Positions 1 through 8,305 of a stretch of DNA of 64,000 bases are shown in pieces; positions within the stretch are counted from its first letter, which is position 1; each line of letters starts with the position of its first letter. A program made the translations under genes and the position numbers. The stretch covers positions 1 to 64,000 of the forward strand of contig DASTRY010000041.1 of assembly GCA_035760965.1 (NCBI GenBank), in the 5' to 3' direction. This DNA is from JADGHX01 sp035760965. GTDB lineage: Bacteria; Pseudomonadota; Gammaproteobacteria; Steroidobacterales; Steroidobacteraceae. The notes under the pieces are model-generated. The model was not told where the DNA came from. It saw only the letters and a list, made by a program, of their open reading frames with translations, and did no database searches.

Positions 1-2941
1 CCGCGCCGCTCGTGCGCCCACCGCCACTCGCGCCCACATCGCTCTTCGCCAACTGCAGCCATTGCGACGACGCCGGTCGTCCGCGCAGCTCGCGCCGGAT
101 CGCGGCGACATCCCGGCCTTCTGCAATGACGTCGTCGTTCGCATCGACGACGCGCACGTTCATGCGCAAGTAGCCCGGCAACTCCAGCGCCGCAAGCTGC
201 GCGGCCGTCACCGGCTTGCCAACTCGCGGCGTGAGCCACTGCGCCAGCCACTCATAGAAGTCTGGCAAGTGTTCGATCGACGCGCCGGAAGGCAGCTCGG
301 CCAGCGCCGCACGCGCCGAGTCCGGCACGGGCACGAGCGGCTTGCGAAGCTCTTTGGGCAGCGCCCGCATCAGCTCCGTCACCTTCTCGAGCCGCATGCC
401 CGGCACGAGCCACGCGAGCTTCCCCGCATCGAGCAGATCGACGAGCGGCTCGGGCACGGTGAGCGTGAGCCCGTCGTCCGGTTCGACCGGCTCGAACTTG
501 TAACTCAGCGGCAAGCGATTCGCGCCGACCGGCCAGTCGTCCGGAAACTGTTCGGGCGTGATCTCGGGAGTCTCGCGCGCCATCACGTCCGCGAGCGTCA
601 TGTAGAGCAAGCGCGGCGCGGCGCGCTCGGCCTTGCCGCGCCAGCTCTCGAACGCGGCGACCGTGCTCACGCGCTCCGGGATGCGCGCGGTGTAGAAGCT
701 CACGAGCGTCGTTTCGTCGACCAGGATATCCCTGCGCCGAATCTTCGCTTCGAGCTTCTCCACCTCGCGCAACAGCTCGCGATTGGCCGCGAGAAAGGCG
801 CCCTTCACGTCGGAGTGACCGACGACGAGCGCCTCGCGCGCAAATATCTCGTGCGCCTGCGCAGGCGCAACGATCGCGTAATTCACACGGCGACGCGAGA
901 CCAGTGTGAGACCGTAGAGCGTCACCGTCTCGTACGCGGACACATAGCCGCGCGTATCGACCCAGTGCGGCTCGGTGTAGACACGTTTCAGCAGATGCGC
1001 GCCCGCCGCTTCGATCCACCCCGGATCGACTGCTGCCACCATGCGCGCGTACAACCGCGTGGTCTCGATCAGACTTCCCGCCACGACCCACTTCGGCGGC
1101 CGCGACGCGAGTGGCGTTCCGGGCGCGATGACGAACCGCACCCCGCGCGGCCCGTCGTACTCGCGTCGCTCGTCCAAGTTGCCGATCGAGCCGAGAAAGC
1201 CCGTGAGAATGGCTTGATGCAGCTCCGCGTAGCTCGCCTCCACCTGATTCGGGCGCAGCTTCAATTCGGCAACTGCGTCCGCGAGCTGTGCGTGCAGGTC
1301 CTGCCACTCGCGCATGCGCATCGCCGATAGAAAATGCTCGCGACACCACTTGCGAAGCTGATTGCGCGACAGCGTCGCGGCCTGCTCGTGGTACAGGCGC
1401 CAGAGATTCAGCACAGTGACGAAGTCCGAACGCCTGTCGGCGAACTCGGCATGCTTCTGCGCGGCGTGCTGTTGCGCGTCCGCCGGGCGCTCGCGCGGGT
1501 CCTGCGCTTCGAGAAACGCCGCGATGATCAGCATTTCCGTGAGACAGTTGTGGCGCGTGGCGGCGAGCAGCATGCGCCCGAGGCGCGGATCGACCGGCAA
1601 GCCCGCAATCTGTTGGCCGAGGCTCGTCACGCGACGCTCCTCGTCCATGGCCTTCAGCTCCTGCAGCAGGCGCACGCCGTCATTGATCAATCGCGTGTCG
1701 GGCGGATCGAGGAACGGGAAGCGCTCGGGATCGCCGAGACCAACCGCCGCCATGCGCAGGATCACGCTCGCGAGATTCGTCCGCAGCACCTCGGGCGGCG
1801 TGAATGCTTCACGCAGTCCGAAGTCCTCCTCCGAGTACAAGCGGATGCAGATGCCTTCGGCTTCGCGTCCGCAGCGTCCCTTGCGCTGATCCGCGCTCGC
1901 CTGCGAGATCTTCTCGATCGGCAGCCGCTGCACCTTCGCGCGCGCGTTGTAGCGGCTGATGCGCGCGAGCCCGGAATCGATGACGTAACGAATGCCGGGC
2001 ACCGTCAGCGAGGTTTCCGCGACGTTCGTTGCGAGCACGATGCGCCGCTCGGTGTGGCCCTCGAAGATGCGCTGCTGCTCGCTCGCGGAGAGCCGCGCGT
2101 AGAGCGCGAACACCTGCGTGTTGCGCAGCTCTGCGGCTTCGAGCGCTTCGGCCGCTTCGCGAATCTGCTTCTCGCCGGGGAGGAATACGAGAGTGTCCCC
2201 GCGCACGCCGGGCGCGGTTGCATCGAGCTCGTGTATGGCCGCGACGATGCCTTCAGGCAGCGACAGCTCCGCGGCCTCCTCGTCGTCGTCCTCCGTGACG
2301 ATGAGCGGACGGTAGCGCACCTCGACCGGATAGCTGCGTCCCGAGACTTCGATGATCGGCGCGCCACCGAAGAAATCCGCGAACTTCTGCGGATCGATCG
2401 TCGCGGAGGTGATGATGACCTTGAGGTCCGGCCGCGACGGCAGCAGTTGCTTCAGCACCCCGAGCAGCAGATCGATATTGAGACTGCGCTCGTGCGCCTC
2501 GTCGACGATGATCGTGTCGTACCGGCGGAAGCGGCGGTCGCTCTCGAGCTCCTTCAGCAGGATGCCGTCCGTCATCAGTTTGATGCGCGTCTGCGGGCCG
2601 GTGCGATCGTTGAAGCGCACCTTGTAGCCGACGGCGGCGCCGACGGTGGTGCCCAGCTCTTGCGCGAGGCGGCTCGCCAGTGCGCGCGCGGCCAGCCGGC
2701 GAGGCTGCGTGTGGCCGATGAGGCCTTGCGTACCGCGCCCGGCCTCGAGACAGAGCTTGGGAAGCTGGGTCGTCTTGCCCGAGCCGGTCGCCCCGCAGAC
2801 GACGATGACCTGATGGCGCGCGAGCGCCTCGAGAATCTCCGCCCGATGCGCCGTGATGGGCAGCGCCGGGTCGTACTCGAGCTTGAGATTGGGAGCGGAA
2901 GCGGCCGCCGGTGGCCGGTGGCGGCGCGAAGGGGTCGACAT
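1..2941 (-). CDS. hrpA: ATP-dependent RNA helicase HrpA (3' end beyond window)
   Basis: DEAH-box RNA helicase of the HrpA type, a cytoplasmic ATPase that in E. coli acts in RNA processing and in rescue of stalled or collided ribosomes. I translated the minus strand from the ATG at 2941. A Walker A motif GATGSGKT lies near residue 50, followed by PRRLAAR, the DEAH box (IIVDEAHE, around 2490-2520), and motifs VI-like QRKGRCGR. Then come the helicase-associated domain and the DUF3418-type C-terminal region. About 980 residues are visible against about 1300 in E. coli HrpA, so the C-terminus lies left of base 1. A second ATG at 2946 is out of frame. No good ribosome-binding site is visible. The frame is intact throughout. 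Long open frames on the plus strand here are shadows. Confidence 0.95.
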   Translation of the reverse strand, partial: MSTPSRRHRPPAAASAPNLKLEYDPALPITAHRAEILEALARHQVIVVCGATGSGKTTQLPKLCLEAGRGTQGLIGHTQPRRLAARALASRLAQELGTTVGAAVGYKVRFNDRTGPQTRIKLMTDGILLKELESDRRFRRYDTIIVDEAHERSLNIDLLLGVLKQLLPSRPDLKVIITSATIDPQKFADFFGGAPIIEVSGRSYPVEVRYRPLIVTEDDDEEAAELSLPEGIVAAIHELDATAPGVRGDTLVFLPGEKQIREAAEALEAAELRNTQVFALYARLSASEQQRIFEGHTERRIVLATNVAETSLTVPGIRYVIDSGLARISRYNARAKVQRLPIEKISQASADQRKGRCGREAEGICIRLYSEEDFGLREAFTPPEVLRTNLASVILRMAAVGLGDPERFPFLDPPDTRLINDGVRLLQELKAMDEERRVTSLGQQIAGLPVDPRLGRMLLAATRHNCLTEMLIIAAFLEAQDPRERPADAQQHAAQKHAEFADRRSDFVTVLNLWRLYHEQAATLSRNQLRKWCREHFLSAMRMREWQDLHAQLADAVAELKLRPNQVEASYAELHQAILTGFLGSIGNLDERREYDGPRGVRFVIAPGTPLASRPPKWVVAGSLIETTRLYARMVAAVDPGWIEAAGAHLLKRVYTEPHWVDTRGYVSAYETVTLYGLTLVSRRRVNYAIVAPAQAHEIFAREALVVGHSDVKGAFLAANRELLREVEKLEAKIRRRDILVDETTLVSFYTARIPERVSTVAAFESWRGKAERAAPRLLYMTLADVMARETPEITPEQFPDDWPVGANRLPLSYKFEPVEPDDGLTLTVPEPLVDLLDAGKLAWLVPGMRLEKVTELMRALPKELRKPLVPVPDSARAALAELPSGASIEHLPDFYEWLAQWLTPRVGKPVTAAQLAALELPGYLRMNVRVVDANDDVIAEGRDVAAIRRELRGRPASSQWLQLAKSDVGASGGGRTSGA

Positions 2942-3290
2942 GGCATGAAGTTTAGCGTGCCAGTCCGTGACCTGCTCGCGGTGATCCGGCGTGCTCATCG
3001 CGGCCCGCGTACATCGGCTCACGCCCATGACGCCCCTGCACATCCCTCCCTGCGCAGGCGGCTGGCGTACTGCGCTAGGCGAGCGCGCTGTGTTCTCGCG
3101 CTGCGCTTCGACGCTGCGAATCGCGCGAGCGCCGAACGCTCGCGAGCCTATATTTCTCGTACTTTCATACGCATAGACGAACGTCGAGCTACGCGATACC
3201 GTTGCGTCCCAACGCGAGCGCATTCACGTGAACTGTCCGCGAACGTGTGCATCCATGAACAGCTTGGCTTGCGAAAGGCATGAGGTTCCG
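2942..3290. other. Intergenic region, no gene seen
   Basis: This stretch lies between the divergent hrpA and a small coiled-coil gene. Both strands are open in short arginine-rich frames typical of random high-GC sequence. I see no family similarity, no RNA gene and no convincing promoter pair. It presumably carries the promoters for both flanking genes. Confidence 0.5.
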
Positions 3291-3554
3291 GTGACGCCCC
3301 AACGAACAATCGACGTCCGCATCGAGGCGCTGCAGAAGGGACTCGACGAGGTGAGAACGGATGTTCGCGAGCTGCGCGCCGATAACAAAACACTGCGAGA
3401 CACGATCGACGACCTGCGGGACAAGATGGAGGAGCGGTTCCGGGCGTCGGACGCCAAGATCACCGCGCTGAGCGACGCGATCGCGAGCATGCGAGGCCTG
3501 CAAATCGCGATGCTGCGGGTCGTGGCGGCTCAGGTGCGTTCGCAACCATCTTGA
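3291..3554 (+). CDS. Small coiled-coil protein of unknown function
   Basis: Hypothetical protein of 87 residues if it starts at the GTG at 3291; in-frame ATGs at 3228 and 3255 would add 21 or 12 residues. The sequence is strongly heptad-like: charged residues alternate with Leu/Ile/Val across nearly the whole length (for example IEALQKGLDEVRTDVRELRA), ending in a more hydrophobic stretch MRGLQIAMLRVV. That ending could be an amphipathic or membrane-touching helix. Similar short coiled-coil proteins are usually called hypothetical. It stands alone, divergent from hrpA. It is likely real because its composition is clearly protein-like, whereas the opposite frames are Arg/Ser junk. Function unknown. 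Confidence 0.6.
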   Translation: MTPQRTIDVRIEALQKGLDEVRTDVRELRADNKTLRDTIDDLRDKMEERFRASDAKITALSDAIASMRGLQIAMLRVVAAQVRSQPS

Positions 3555-3563
3555 TCACGCTTG

Positions 3564-3580
3564 CCAATGCGCTGCATTGG
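3564..3580. terminator. Stem-loop after the coiled-coil gene
   Basis: A perfect 7-bp inverted repeat, CCAATGC-GCT-GCATTGG, lies 10 bases after the stop of the coiled-coil gene, with a further GCTT/AAGC pairing outside it. There is no T-run, so it is at best a weak or Rho-assisted terminator. Confidence 0.3.
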
Positions 3581-3888
3581 TTGAAGCGTAGGGGCCGCCA
3601 ACCTGCCCGCCTCACTCGATGCGCCTTCTCCACCTCCACTCGATGCGGCCCCTGCTCGCGGCGTGCCACCCGCTCGTTTTTGTGATGCCGCCGACGGAGC
3701 GCCGTACGAGCGCACGCTCGCTACATGGCGCGACGCGCCGATCCTCGTCGCGAACGGAGCGTTCCCGACAACCTGGCCCGCATGAGCCGATTGTTCGTCC
3801 CGTGATCTCGGAGCTCTCACGGGCATCCTCGTCATACCGCGACCCCTGGCGAGGCATTATGATTCCGCGCCAACCGAAGGAGGCCCCG
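3581..3888. other. Intergenic region with possible -10 element and Shine-Dalgarno
   Basis: No gene is recognised. Near the right end there is TATGAT at 3858-3863, which could be a -10 element, though no good -35 was found. A strong Shine-Dalgarno sequence AAGGAGG follows at 3877-3883, five bases before the ATG at 3889, so the next gene is probably transcribed from here. A short direct repeat CACTCGATGCG occurs twice around 3612-3643. Confidence 0.4.
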
Positions 3889-4866
3889 ATGACGCCAATA
3901 ACGATCCGTCGAGCTCCCATTTGCCCCGCTCGCCCACACGCTCTCAGCGCCAGTTCAGACCTCACGATGCGGAGCATGATCGGCGAGCTCGCGATGCGCT
4001 TGCGAAGCGTCGTTGCCTGCGTCGCGTCGCGTAAGCCGAGCGGGGTTGCGGGACGCGTGCCGCGGATCGTAGTCGGCGGGCCGGTGATGCGCCGGCGGAG
4101 CGTGGCGGACAGGTGGGTTGCGCGCTCATCGAGCGTGCTTGCCGCGCTCGCGATGCTCGCTCTGGTCGCACACCCCGCCACCGCAGCGGCCGCGTGCGAC
4201 TTCGATTCAGCGAAGACGAGCGCGCCCAATCCGCAGCAGCTCCACATCCTGCTGATCGGCGCGAGCGGCATGATCGGCTCGCGCGTGCTGAACGAAGCGA
4301 CCTCGCGCGGCCATTGCGTGATCGCCGCGTCTCGCCATCCCGAGAAGATCAAGGCCGGCGCGAATGCGAAGGCGGTGAAGCTGGACGCCACCGATAAAGA
4401 TGCGCTCACTGCCGCGGCCGAGAAGGTGGATGTCATCGTGTCGGCCACGAGCCCGCGCGGTGGCGGCGATCCGGCCAAGGAAGCCAAAGCGGTCGGCGAC
4501 GCGGAGATCGCGGCCGCGAAAGCGAGCGGCAAGCGACTGCTGGTCGTCGGCGGCGCGGGCAGCTTGAATACACCCGACGGTACGCCCGTCGTCAACACGC
4601 TGCCGCCCAACTATCAGGGCGAAGCGCGCGCGATGCGCGGCGTGCTCGATGCGCTCAAGGCGAGCGATATCGACTGGACTTTTTTCAGTCCGCCCATGTC
4701 GATTCGGCCGGGCGAGCGCACGGGCAAATACCAGCTCGGAACGACCACCGTTCTGTACGACGCGCAGAAGAAGAGCGCGATCAGCGCGGAGGATTTCGCG
4801 CACGCGCTGGTCAACGAGTTGGAGAAGCCTGCGCATCGCAAAGGGCAGATGACGATCGCGTACTGA
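3889..4866 (+). CDS. Exported NAD(P)-binding Rossmann protein, YwnB-like
   Basis: Atypical short-chain dehydrogenase/NAD(P)H-binding protein of the YwnB/NmrA-like group. The nucleotide-binding motif GASGMIG directly follows a beta strand (HILLI), and the rest covers one Rossmann domain of about 210 residues. The start at 3889 has a near-perfect Shine-Dalgarno (AAGGAGG, 3877-3883), giving 325 residues. The first 65 residues are then Arg-rich and unlike the family. An in-frame ATG at 4087 gives 259 residues with a classical signal peptide (MRRRS..., hydrophobic SVLAALAMLALVA, AAAA before Cys), suggesting periplasmic export. Either start is possible. The ribosome-binding site favours 3889; the signal peptide and family length favour 4087. 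Substrate unknown. Confidence 0.75.
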   Translation: MTPITIRRAPICPARPHALSASSDLTMRSMIGELAMRLRSVVACVASRKPSGVAGRVPRIVVGGPVMRRRSVADRWVARSSSVLAALAMLALVAHPATAAAACDFDSAKTSAPNPQQLHILLIGASGMIGSRVLNEATSRGHCVIAASRHPEKIKAGANAKAVKLDATDKDALTAAAEKVDVIVSATSPRGGGDPAKEAKAVGDAEIAAAKASGKRLLVVGGAGSLNTPDGTPVVNTLPPNYQGEARAMRGVLDALKASDIDWTFFSPPMSIRPGERTGKYQLGTTTVLYDAQKKSAISAEDFAHALVNELEKPAHRKGQMTIAY

Positions 4867-5346
4867 GCGCCTGCGCCGGAGAGATCGACGCGGCCAGCGC
4901 GGCGAACGGCGCGCTTGCGCGATGACGCCGCCGCTAGAGCGCATCGGCACAACGACGCATGCGCGGTCGCACCCGACTCGTGTGAGCGACCACGACGCCT
5001 GCCGGAGTTACGGTCTCTTCCGTGCTCCGTGTCGTGCTGGCCGCCCACAGCAGGACCGCGCCCTGCAGTGGGTCGACATGTACATAACATTGGAGTCGTC
5101 ACCGCCGCACGCCGCGGCGGCGCCGCTGAACGCCCGATTCCGCTCGCTAACACCGCTGAACCGCGATCTCGCCTTGGCACCCGAACCGCCGTTCTCACCT
5201 CCATGCCGCTAAACTGCCCTCCTCGCCCTTTCGATTCATTCCGCCAGTGGACGCGATTTGATAGCCTCGGTGCGCCCGGGGGGCACGCCCGCCGCGCTCG
5301 AACGCCCGGATTTCCCCATCACTACTACTAAGAGCTGAATCCCTTC
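4867..5346. other. 480-base intergenic region, no gene seen
   Basis: Frames open here on the plus strand (for example 4915-5331) are rich in Arg, Pro and Ala, and resemble no protein family. No RNA gene or repeat was recognised. It should contain the promoter of the aminotransferase gene at 5347, but I could not pick out a convincing -35/-10 pair. Confidence 0.45.
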
Positions 5347-6483
5347 ATGCCTGGACTACTCCCGAACATCGATCCCGACGGCCTGCTCGAATTCTCGGTC
5401 GTCTACACCGACCGTGCGCTCAACCACATGTCGAAGCGCTTCGTCGGGGTGATGCAAGACATCCTGTCGACGCTGAAGAGCGTGTATCACGCGCACACCG
5501 CGGTGCTCGTGCCGGGCAGCGGCACGTTCGGCATGGAAGCCGTTGCACGCCAGTTCGCGAATCGCGAGAAAGCGCTGATCGTACGCAACGGCTGGTTCAG
5601 CTATCGCTGGAGCCAGATCTTCGACTTCGGTGGCCTCGGGGGCGGTGCGCTCGTTTGCCAGGCTCGGAAACAAGGCTCCGGCCCGCAGGCGCCATGGGCG
5701 CCCTGCCCCGCCGAGGAAGTCGCCGCGGCGATTCGCAAAGAACGTCCGAAGGTGGTGTTCGCGCCGCACGTCGAAACGGCCAGCGGCATGATCCTCACGG
5801 ACGACTACATGCGCACCGTGAGCGCCGCCGCTCACGAGGTCGGCGCGCTGTTCGTACTCGATTGCATCGCCTCCGGTGCGATGTGGGTGAACATGGAAGA
5901 CACCGGTGTGGACGTGCTGATCTCTGCGCCGCAGAAGGGTTGGAGCAGCTCGCCCTGCTGCGCGATGGTCGTGCTGAGCGAACGCGCGCGCCAGGCCATC
6001 GAGGATACTCAGAGCTCCAGTTTCGCCTGCGATCTCAAGAAGTGGATGCAGATCGCCGAAGGCTATGTGAAAGGCCAGCACGCCTATCACACCACCATGC
6101 CGACGGACGCGCTCGTGCGCCTCCGCGACACGATGCTCGAGACGCGCGACTACGGATTCGAGAAGGTGCGCGCGGAGCAGATCGAGCTCGGTCGCAAAGT
6201 GCGCGCACTGCTGGAATCGCGCGGCTTTCCGAGCGTTGCGGCGGAGGGCTGGAAGGCACCCGGCGTGGTCGTGAGTTACACGACCGATCCCGGCATTCAG
6301 AGCGGCGCCAAGTTCATCGCCGCCGGCTTGCAGACGGCATCGGGCGTGCCGCTCCAGTGCGGCGAAGGGCCGGAGTTCATGACCTTCCGCGTCGGCCTCT
6401 TCGGGCTGGAGAAATGGCACAACGTGGATCGCACCGTTGGGCATCTGGCGGCAGCGCTGGATAAGGTGGCGCCGCGCGCGTAA
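5347..6483 (+). CDS. Class V aminotransferase (alanine-glyoxylate/serine-pyruvate type)
   Basis: PLP-dependent class V aminotransferase, 378 residues, the usual length for the alanine-glyoxylate / serine-glyoxylate family. The N-terminal region has the family-typical VPGSGTFGMEA segment that binds the cofactor phosphate. The acidic residue pairing with the pyridine ring is in FVLDCIASGAMW. The Schiff-base lysine is in SAPQKGWSSSP. The C-terminal small domain carries FRVGLFGLEKW. It is cytoplasmic with no signal peptide. It stands alone, so context does not reveal the amino donor. The exact substrate (alanine, serine, 2-aminoethylphosphonate or another) cannot be fixed from sequence. Confidence 0.88.
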   Translation: MPGLLPNIDPDGLLEFSVVYTDRALNHMSKRFVGVMQDILSTLKSVYHAHTAVLVPGSGTFGMEAVARQFANREKALIVRNGWFSYRWSQIFDFGGLGGGALVCQARKQGSGPQAPWAPCPAEEVAAAIRKERPKVVFAPHVETASGMILTDDYMRTVSAAAHEVGALFVLDCIASGAMWVNMEDTGVDVLISAPQKGWSSSPCCAMVVLSERARQAIEDTQSSSFACDLKKWMQIAEGYVKGQHAYHTTMPTDALVRLRDTMLETRDYGFEKVRAEQIELGRKVRALLESRGFPSVAAEGWKAPGVVVSYTTDPGIQSGAKFIAAGLQTASGVPLQCGEGPEFMTFRVGLFGLEKWHNVDRTVGHLAAALDKVAPRA

Positions 6484-6543
6484 TCGGACGCCGGCGTCGC
6501 GCGGAGCGATCGCGCGCGACGCCTTCCGACTCGAGCCGAACGA

Positions 6544-6882
6544 TCAGCCCACGCGCTGGCCGGTCTTCTCCTCGTACAGCGCGCTGAGCATCGGACTGTT
6601 CACGTCCTTCACCGCGTCGGCGGTGAGGGTGTTGATGCACTTCAGGCGCTCCAGAGCCTCGGGCCCGCTGTACATGGCGCTGCAGACGCGCCAGGCCGCA
6701 GTTCTGATCCGATCGTAAAGCGCGTCCGCGCCACTTTGCGTGGACAGCTGGGCGCGATCGAACTTCACGACTTCGCTCGGTGCATCGTTTCGCGTAATCG
6801 CCTCCGTGGAGCGTGCCGTATCAGCCGAGGCGAGGGCCGCGACGGCAGCCACAGCGGCGCTCATGGCTAAGAGCTTGGTCAC
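6544..6882 (-). CDS. UrcA-family exported protein
   Basis: Small exported protein of 112 residues. I chose the GTG at 6882 because it follows a good Shine-Dalgarno (AAAGGAGG) and opens a clean signal peptide (MTKLLAMSAAVAAVAALASA). The in-frame ATG at 7206 would add 108 junk residues. The mature part has the UrcA hallmark: a VVKFD strand, then GADALYDRIRTAAWRVC with the conserved GA..LY.RI..AA..VC pattern and a second Cys (KCIN). UrcA proteins are widespread in Caulobacterales, Sphingomonadales and Steroidobacter-like bacteria, and have no known biochemical role. It stands alone on the minus strand between the aminotransferase and the MNT gene. Confidence 0.85.
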   Translation of the reverse strand: MTKLLAMSAAVAAVAALASADTARSTEAITRNDAPSEVVKFDRAQLSTQSGADALYDRIRTAAWRVCSAMYSGPEALERLKCINTLTADAVKDVNSPMLSALYEEKTGQRVG

Positions 6883-7099
6883 GTGCTTGCCTCCTTTCGA
6901 TTTGCTTTGGTACGCCACTGACCGGCGGCGCGGGCACGGAGTTCGCTCGCACAGCGGAGGAACGCGAGGGGCGCACCATGCGGTCGATCGGCGAAGCGTG
7001 GCCGGGAGCCCGGCGGGGCTTATAGATGGCTGACCTCCCCATTCGCGAGCGGCGGTATCTCCGACGCTCGTTCGCGCTAGGAACGCCACGCTCACCGTG

Positions 7100-7145
7100 T
7101 TGCCATCGTTCTCAAATACGCTACGATTGTTCTCAACATGAGAAC
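7100..7145 (+). promoter_or_regulatory. Promoter and operator-like palindrome of the MNT gene
   Basis: TTGCCA (7100-7105) and TACGAT (7122-7127), separated by 16 bases, form a plausible sigma-70 promoter. A perfect palindrome GTTCTCA-ACA-TGAGAAC (7129-7145) covers the expected transcription start and contains the ATG (7138). A third copy of the arm, GTTCTCA, lies at 7108-7114 between -35 and -10. It is exactly 21 bp (two helical turns) from the next copy, on the same helical face. This is the layout expected for an autorepressed toxin-antitoxin operon. There is no Shine-Dalgarno, and the mRNA would be leaderless or nearly so. Confidence 0.6.
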
Positions 7146-7767
7146 GCAGCGGCCGAACGGACGCCCGCAACTGGTTCAATTGCTCTTTGGCGCTTATCGC
7201 CGACAAATCCTTGGCCTGCTGCTACTGCGGCCAGAGGAAAGTTTTTATGTGCGCGAGATCGAGCGAGTAACTGGCGTGCCTGCGGGGTCATTGCATCGGG
7301 AGCTCAAGGCGCTCACCGACGCCGGTCTTCTGGTGCGGACCTCCGTCGGAAACCAAGTCCGATACCAGGCAGATCGGTCCTGCCCCATTTTCGAGGAGCT
7401 CGCCGGAATTTTTCGCAAGACCGCGGGGCTCGCCGACGTATTGCGGGACCTCCTGGCCCCACTGGGCAAGAAGATATCGCTCGCCTTCATCTTCGGCTCC
7501 GTCGCACAAGGTAAGCCGAAGTCGGGCAGCGACATCGACCTGCTCGTCGTCGGATCCGTGCCGTTTGCGGATGTGGTCGAAGCCTCTCATGCCGGCACAC
7601 AACAGCTGGGACGCGAAGTGAACCCCGTCGTGATGAGCAAATCGGCTTTCCAGACTAAGTATCGAGAGCACGACCGCTTCATCACGAGAGTGGCAAAGGA
7701 ACCGAAGATCTTTCTGATCGGAGATGCCGGTGACTTTGAAAAACTTGCTGAAGATCGGGCAGCTTAA
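7138..7767 (+). CDS. MNT-type nucleotidyltransferase with N-terminal winged helix (antitoxin-like)
   Basis: Protein of 209 residues. Residues 10-80 form a winged helix-turn-helix of ArsR type (FYVREIERVTGVPAGSLHRE as the recognition region). Residues 105-205 form a minimal nucleotidyltransferase with the intact signature GS-x10-D-x-D (Gly120-Ser121, Asp132, Asp134). Such MNT proteins pair with HEPN proteins. In the studied MntA/HepT systems, MNT adds AMP groups to the HEPN toxin and neutralises it. Here the partner gene follows with a 38-44 base overlap but is broken. The DNA-binding domain and the palindrome over its own start codon suggest autoregulation. It has no Shine-Dalgarno. Family assignment is secure; antitoxin activity is inferred. 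Confidence 0.85.
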   Translation: MRTQRPNGRPQLVQLLFGAYRRQILGLLLLRPEESFYVREIERVTGVPAGSLHRELKALTDAGLLVRTSVGNQVRYQADRSCPIFEELAGIFRKTAGLADVLRDLLAPLGKKISLAFIFGSVAQGKPKSGSDIDLLVVGSVPFADVVEASHAGTQQLGREVNPVVMSKSAFQTKYREHDRFITRVAKEPKIFLIGDAGDFEKLAEDRAA

Positions 7768-8076
7768 GGAACACCCGGTCTCAGCCGAGGAAATCGAGCG
7801 GCTGCTCACCGCCGCCCAACGGAATCTGCGCGACGCGCACATAGAAGAAAACAGCGCGGAAACCCGCTTCGATGTGGCCTACAAGGCCATCATGCAGAGC
7901 GCAGTCGCCGCCGTACTCGATGCCCTACGTCGACAAAGAAACGTAGCCGACTCACGGGCGACGATGTGGATGTTTCGACGGCGGAGAATTGCATTCGTGA
8001 AGCGAAGCAACTCATCGAGGATGTTTTGGCCTGGCGCAAGACACATAGGCCAGACTTGCTTCTGAAAACAAAGTAA
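7724..8076 (+). pseudogene. Broken HEPN-domain gene (MNT partner)
   Basis: The first frame, from ATG 7724 (or GTG 7730), gives a clear HEPN-like start: LKNLLKIGQLKEHPV, then RFDVAYKAIMQSAVAAVL and DALRRQRNVAD. After about base 7950 that frame becomes meaningless and stops at 8065. The next frame instead reads TGDDVDVSTAENCIREAK followed by QLIEDVLAWRKTHRPDLLL, and ends at TAA 8074-8076, exactly the tail expected for this family. One missing base explains the shift. Also, from memory of the family, about 30-35 residues normally present between AVL and DALR (a GYR...GHH...IQ.LPLT stretch) are absent, suggesting a second, in-frame deletion. The intact length would be about 145-150 residues. I judge it an inactivated toxin-like gene. 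Confidence 0.75.
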
Positions 8077-8305
8077 GTAAGCGCCTATCGGCCCGAACAG
8101 GGAATCCTCTCGAAATCGGGGCTCAGGACCGTCCTAACCACACTCGTGGCCTTCTCCGGACCGCACCCCCTAGGGCGTGCGCCGGCTCCGCCGCAGCCAC
8201 CTCGCCCGCCTCGGCTCCGCACACGACTTTTTTTGCCGCGACAGCGGTGTCAACGCGGCACCGTTGTGCTGAAATCGCCGCCGAGTCAAACGAAGGGGAT
8301 GCCGA

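Noticed and set aside
62..3283. Two long plus-strand open frames opposite hrpA (422 and 649 codons)
   Set aside because: They are Arg/Ala/His-rich with no domain, while the minus strand encodes an intact helicase with all motifs. High GC content keeps antisense frames open.
4915..5331. Overlapping 138- and 96-codon frames upstream of the aminotransferase
   Set aside because: Composition is random for this GC content and the two frames exclude each other. No start signal.
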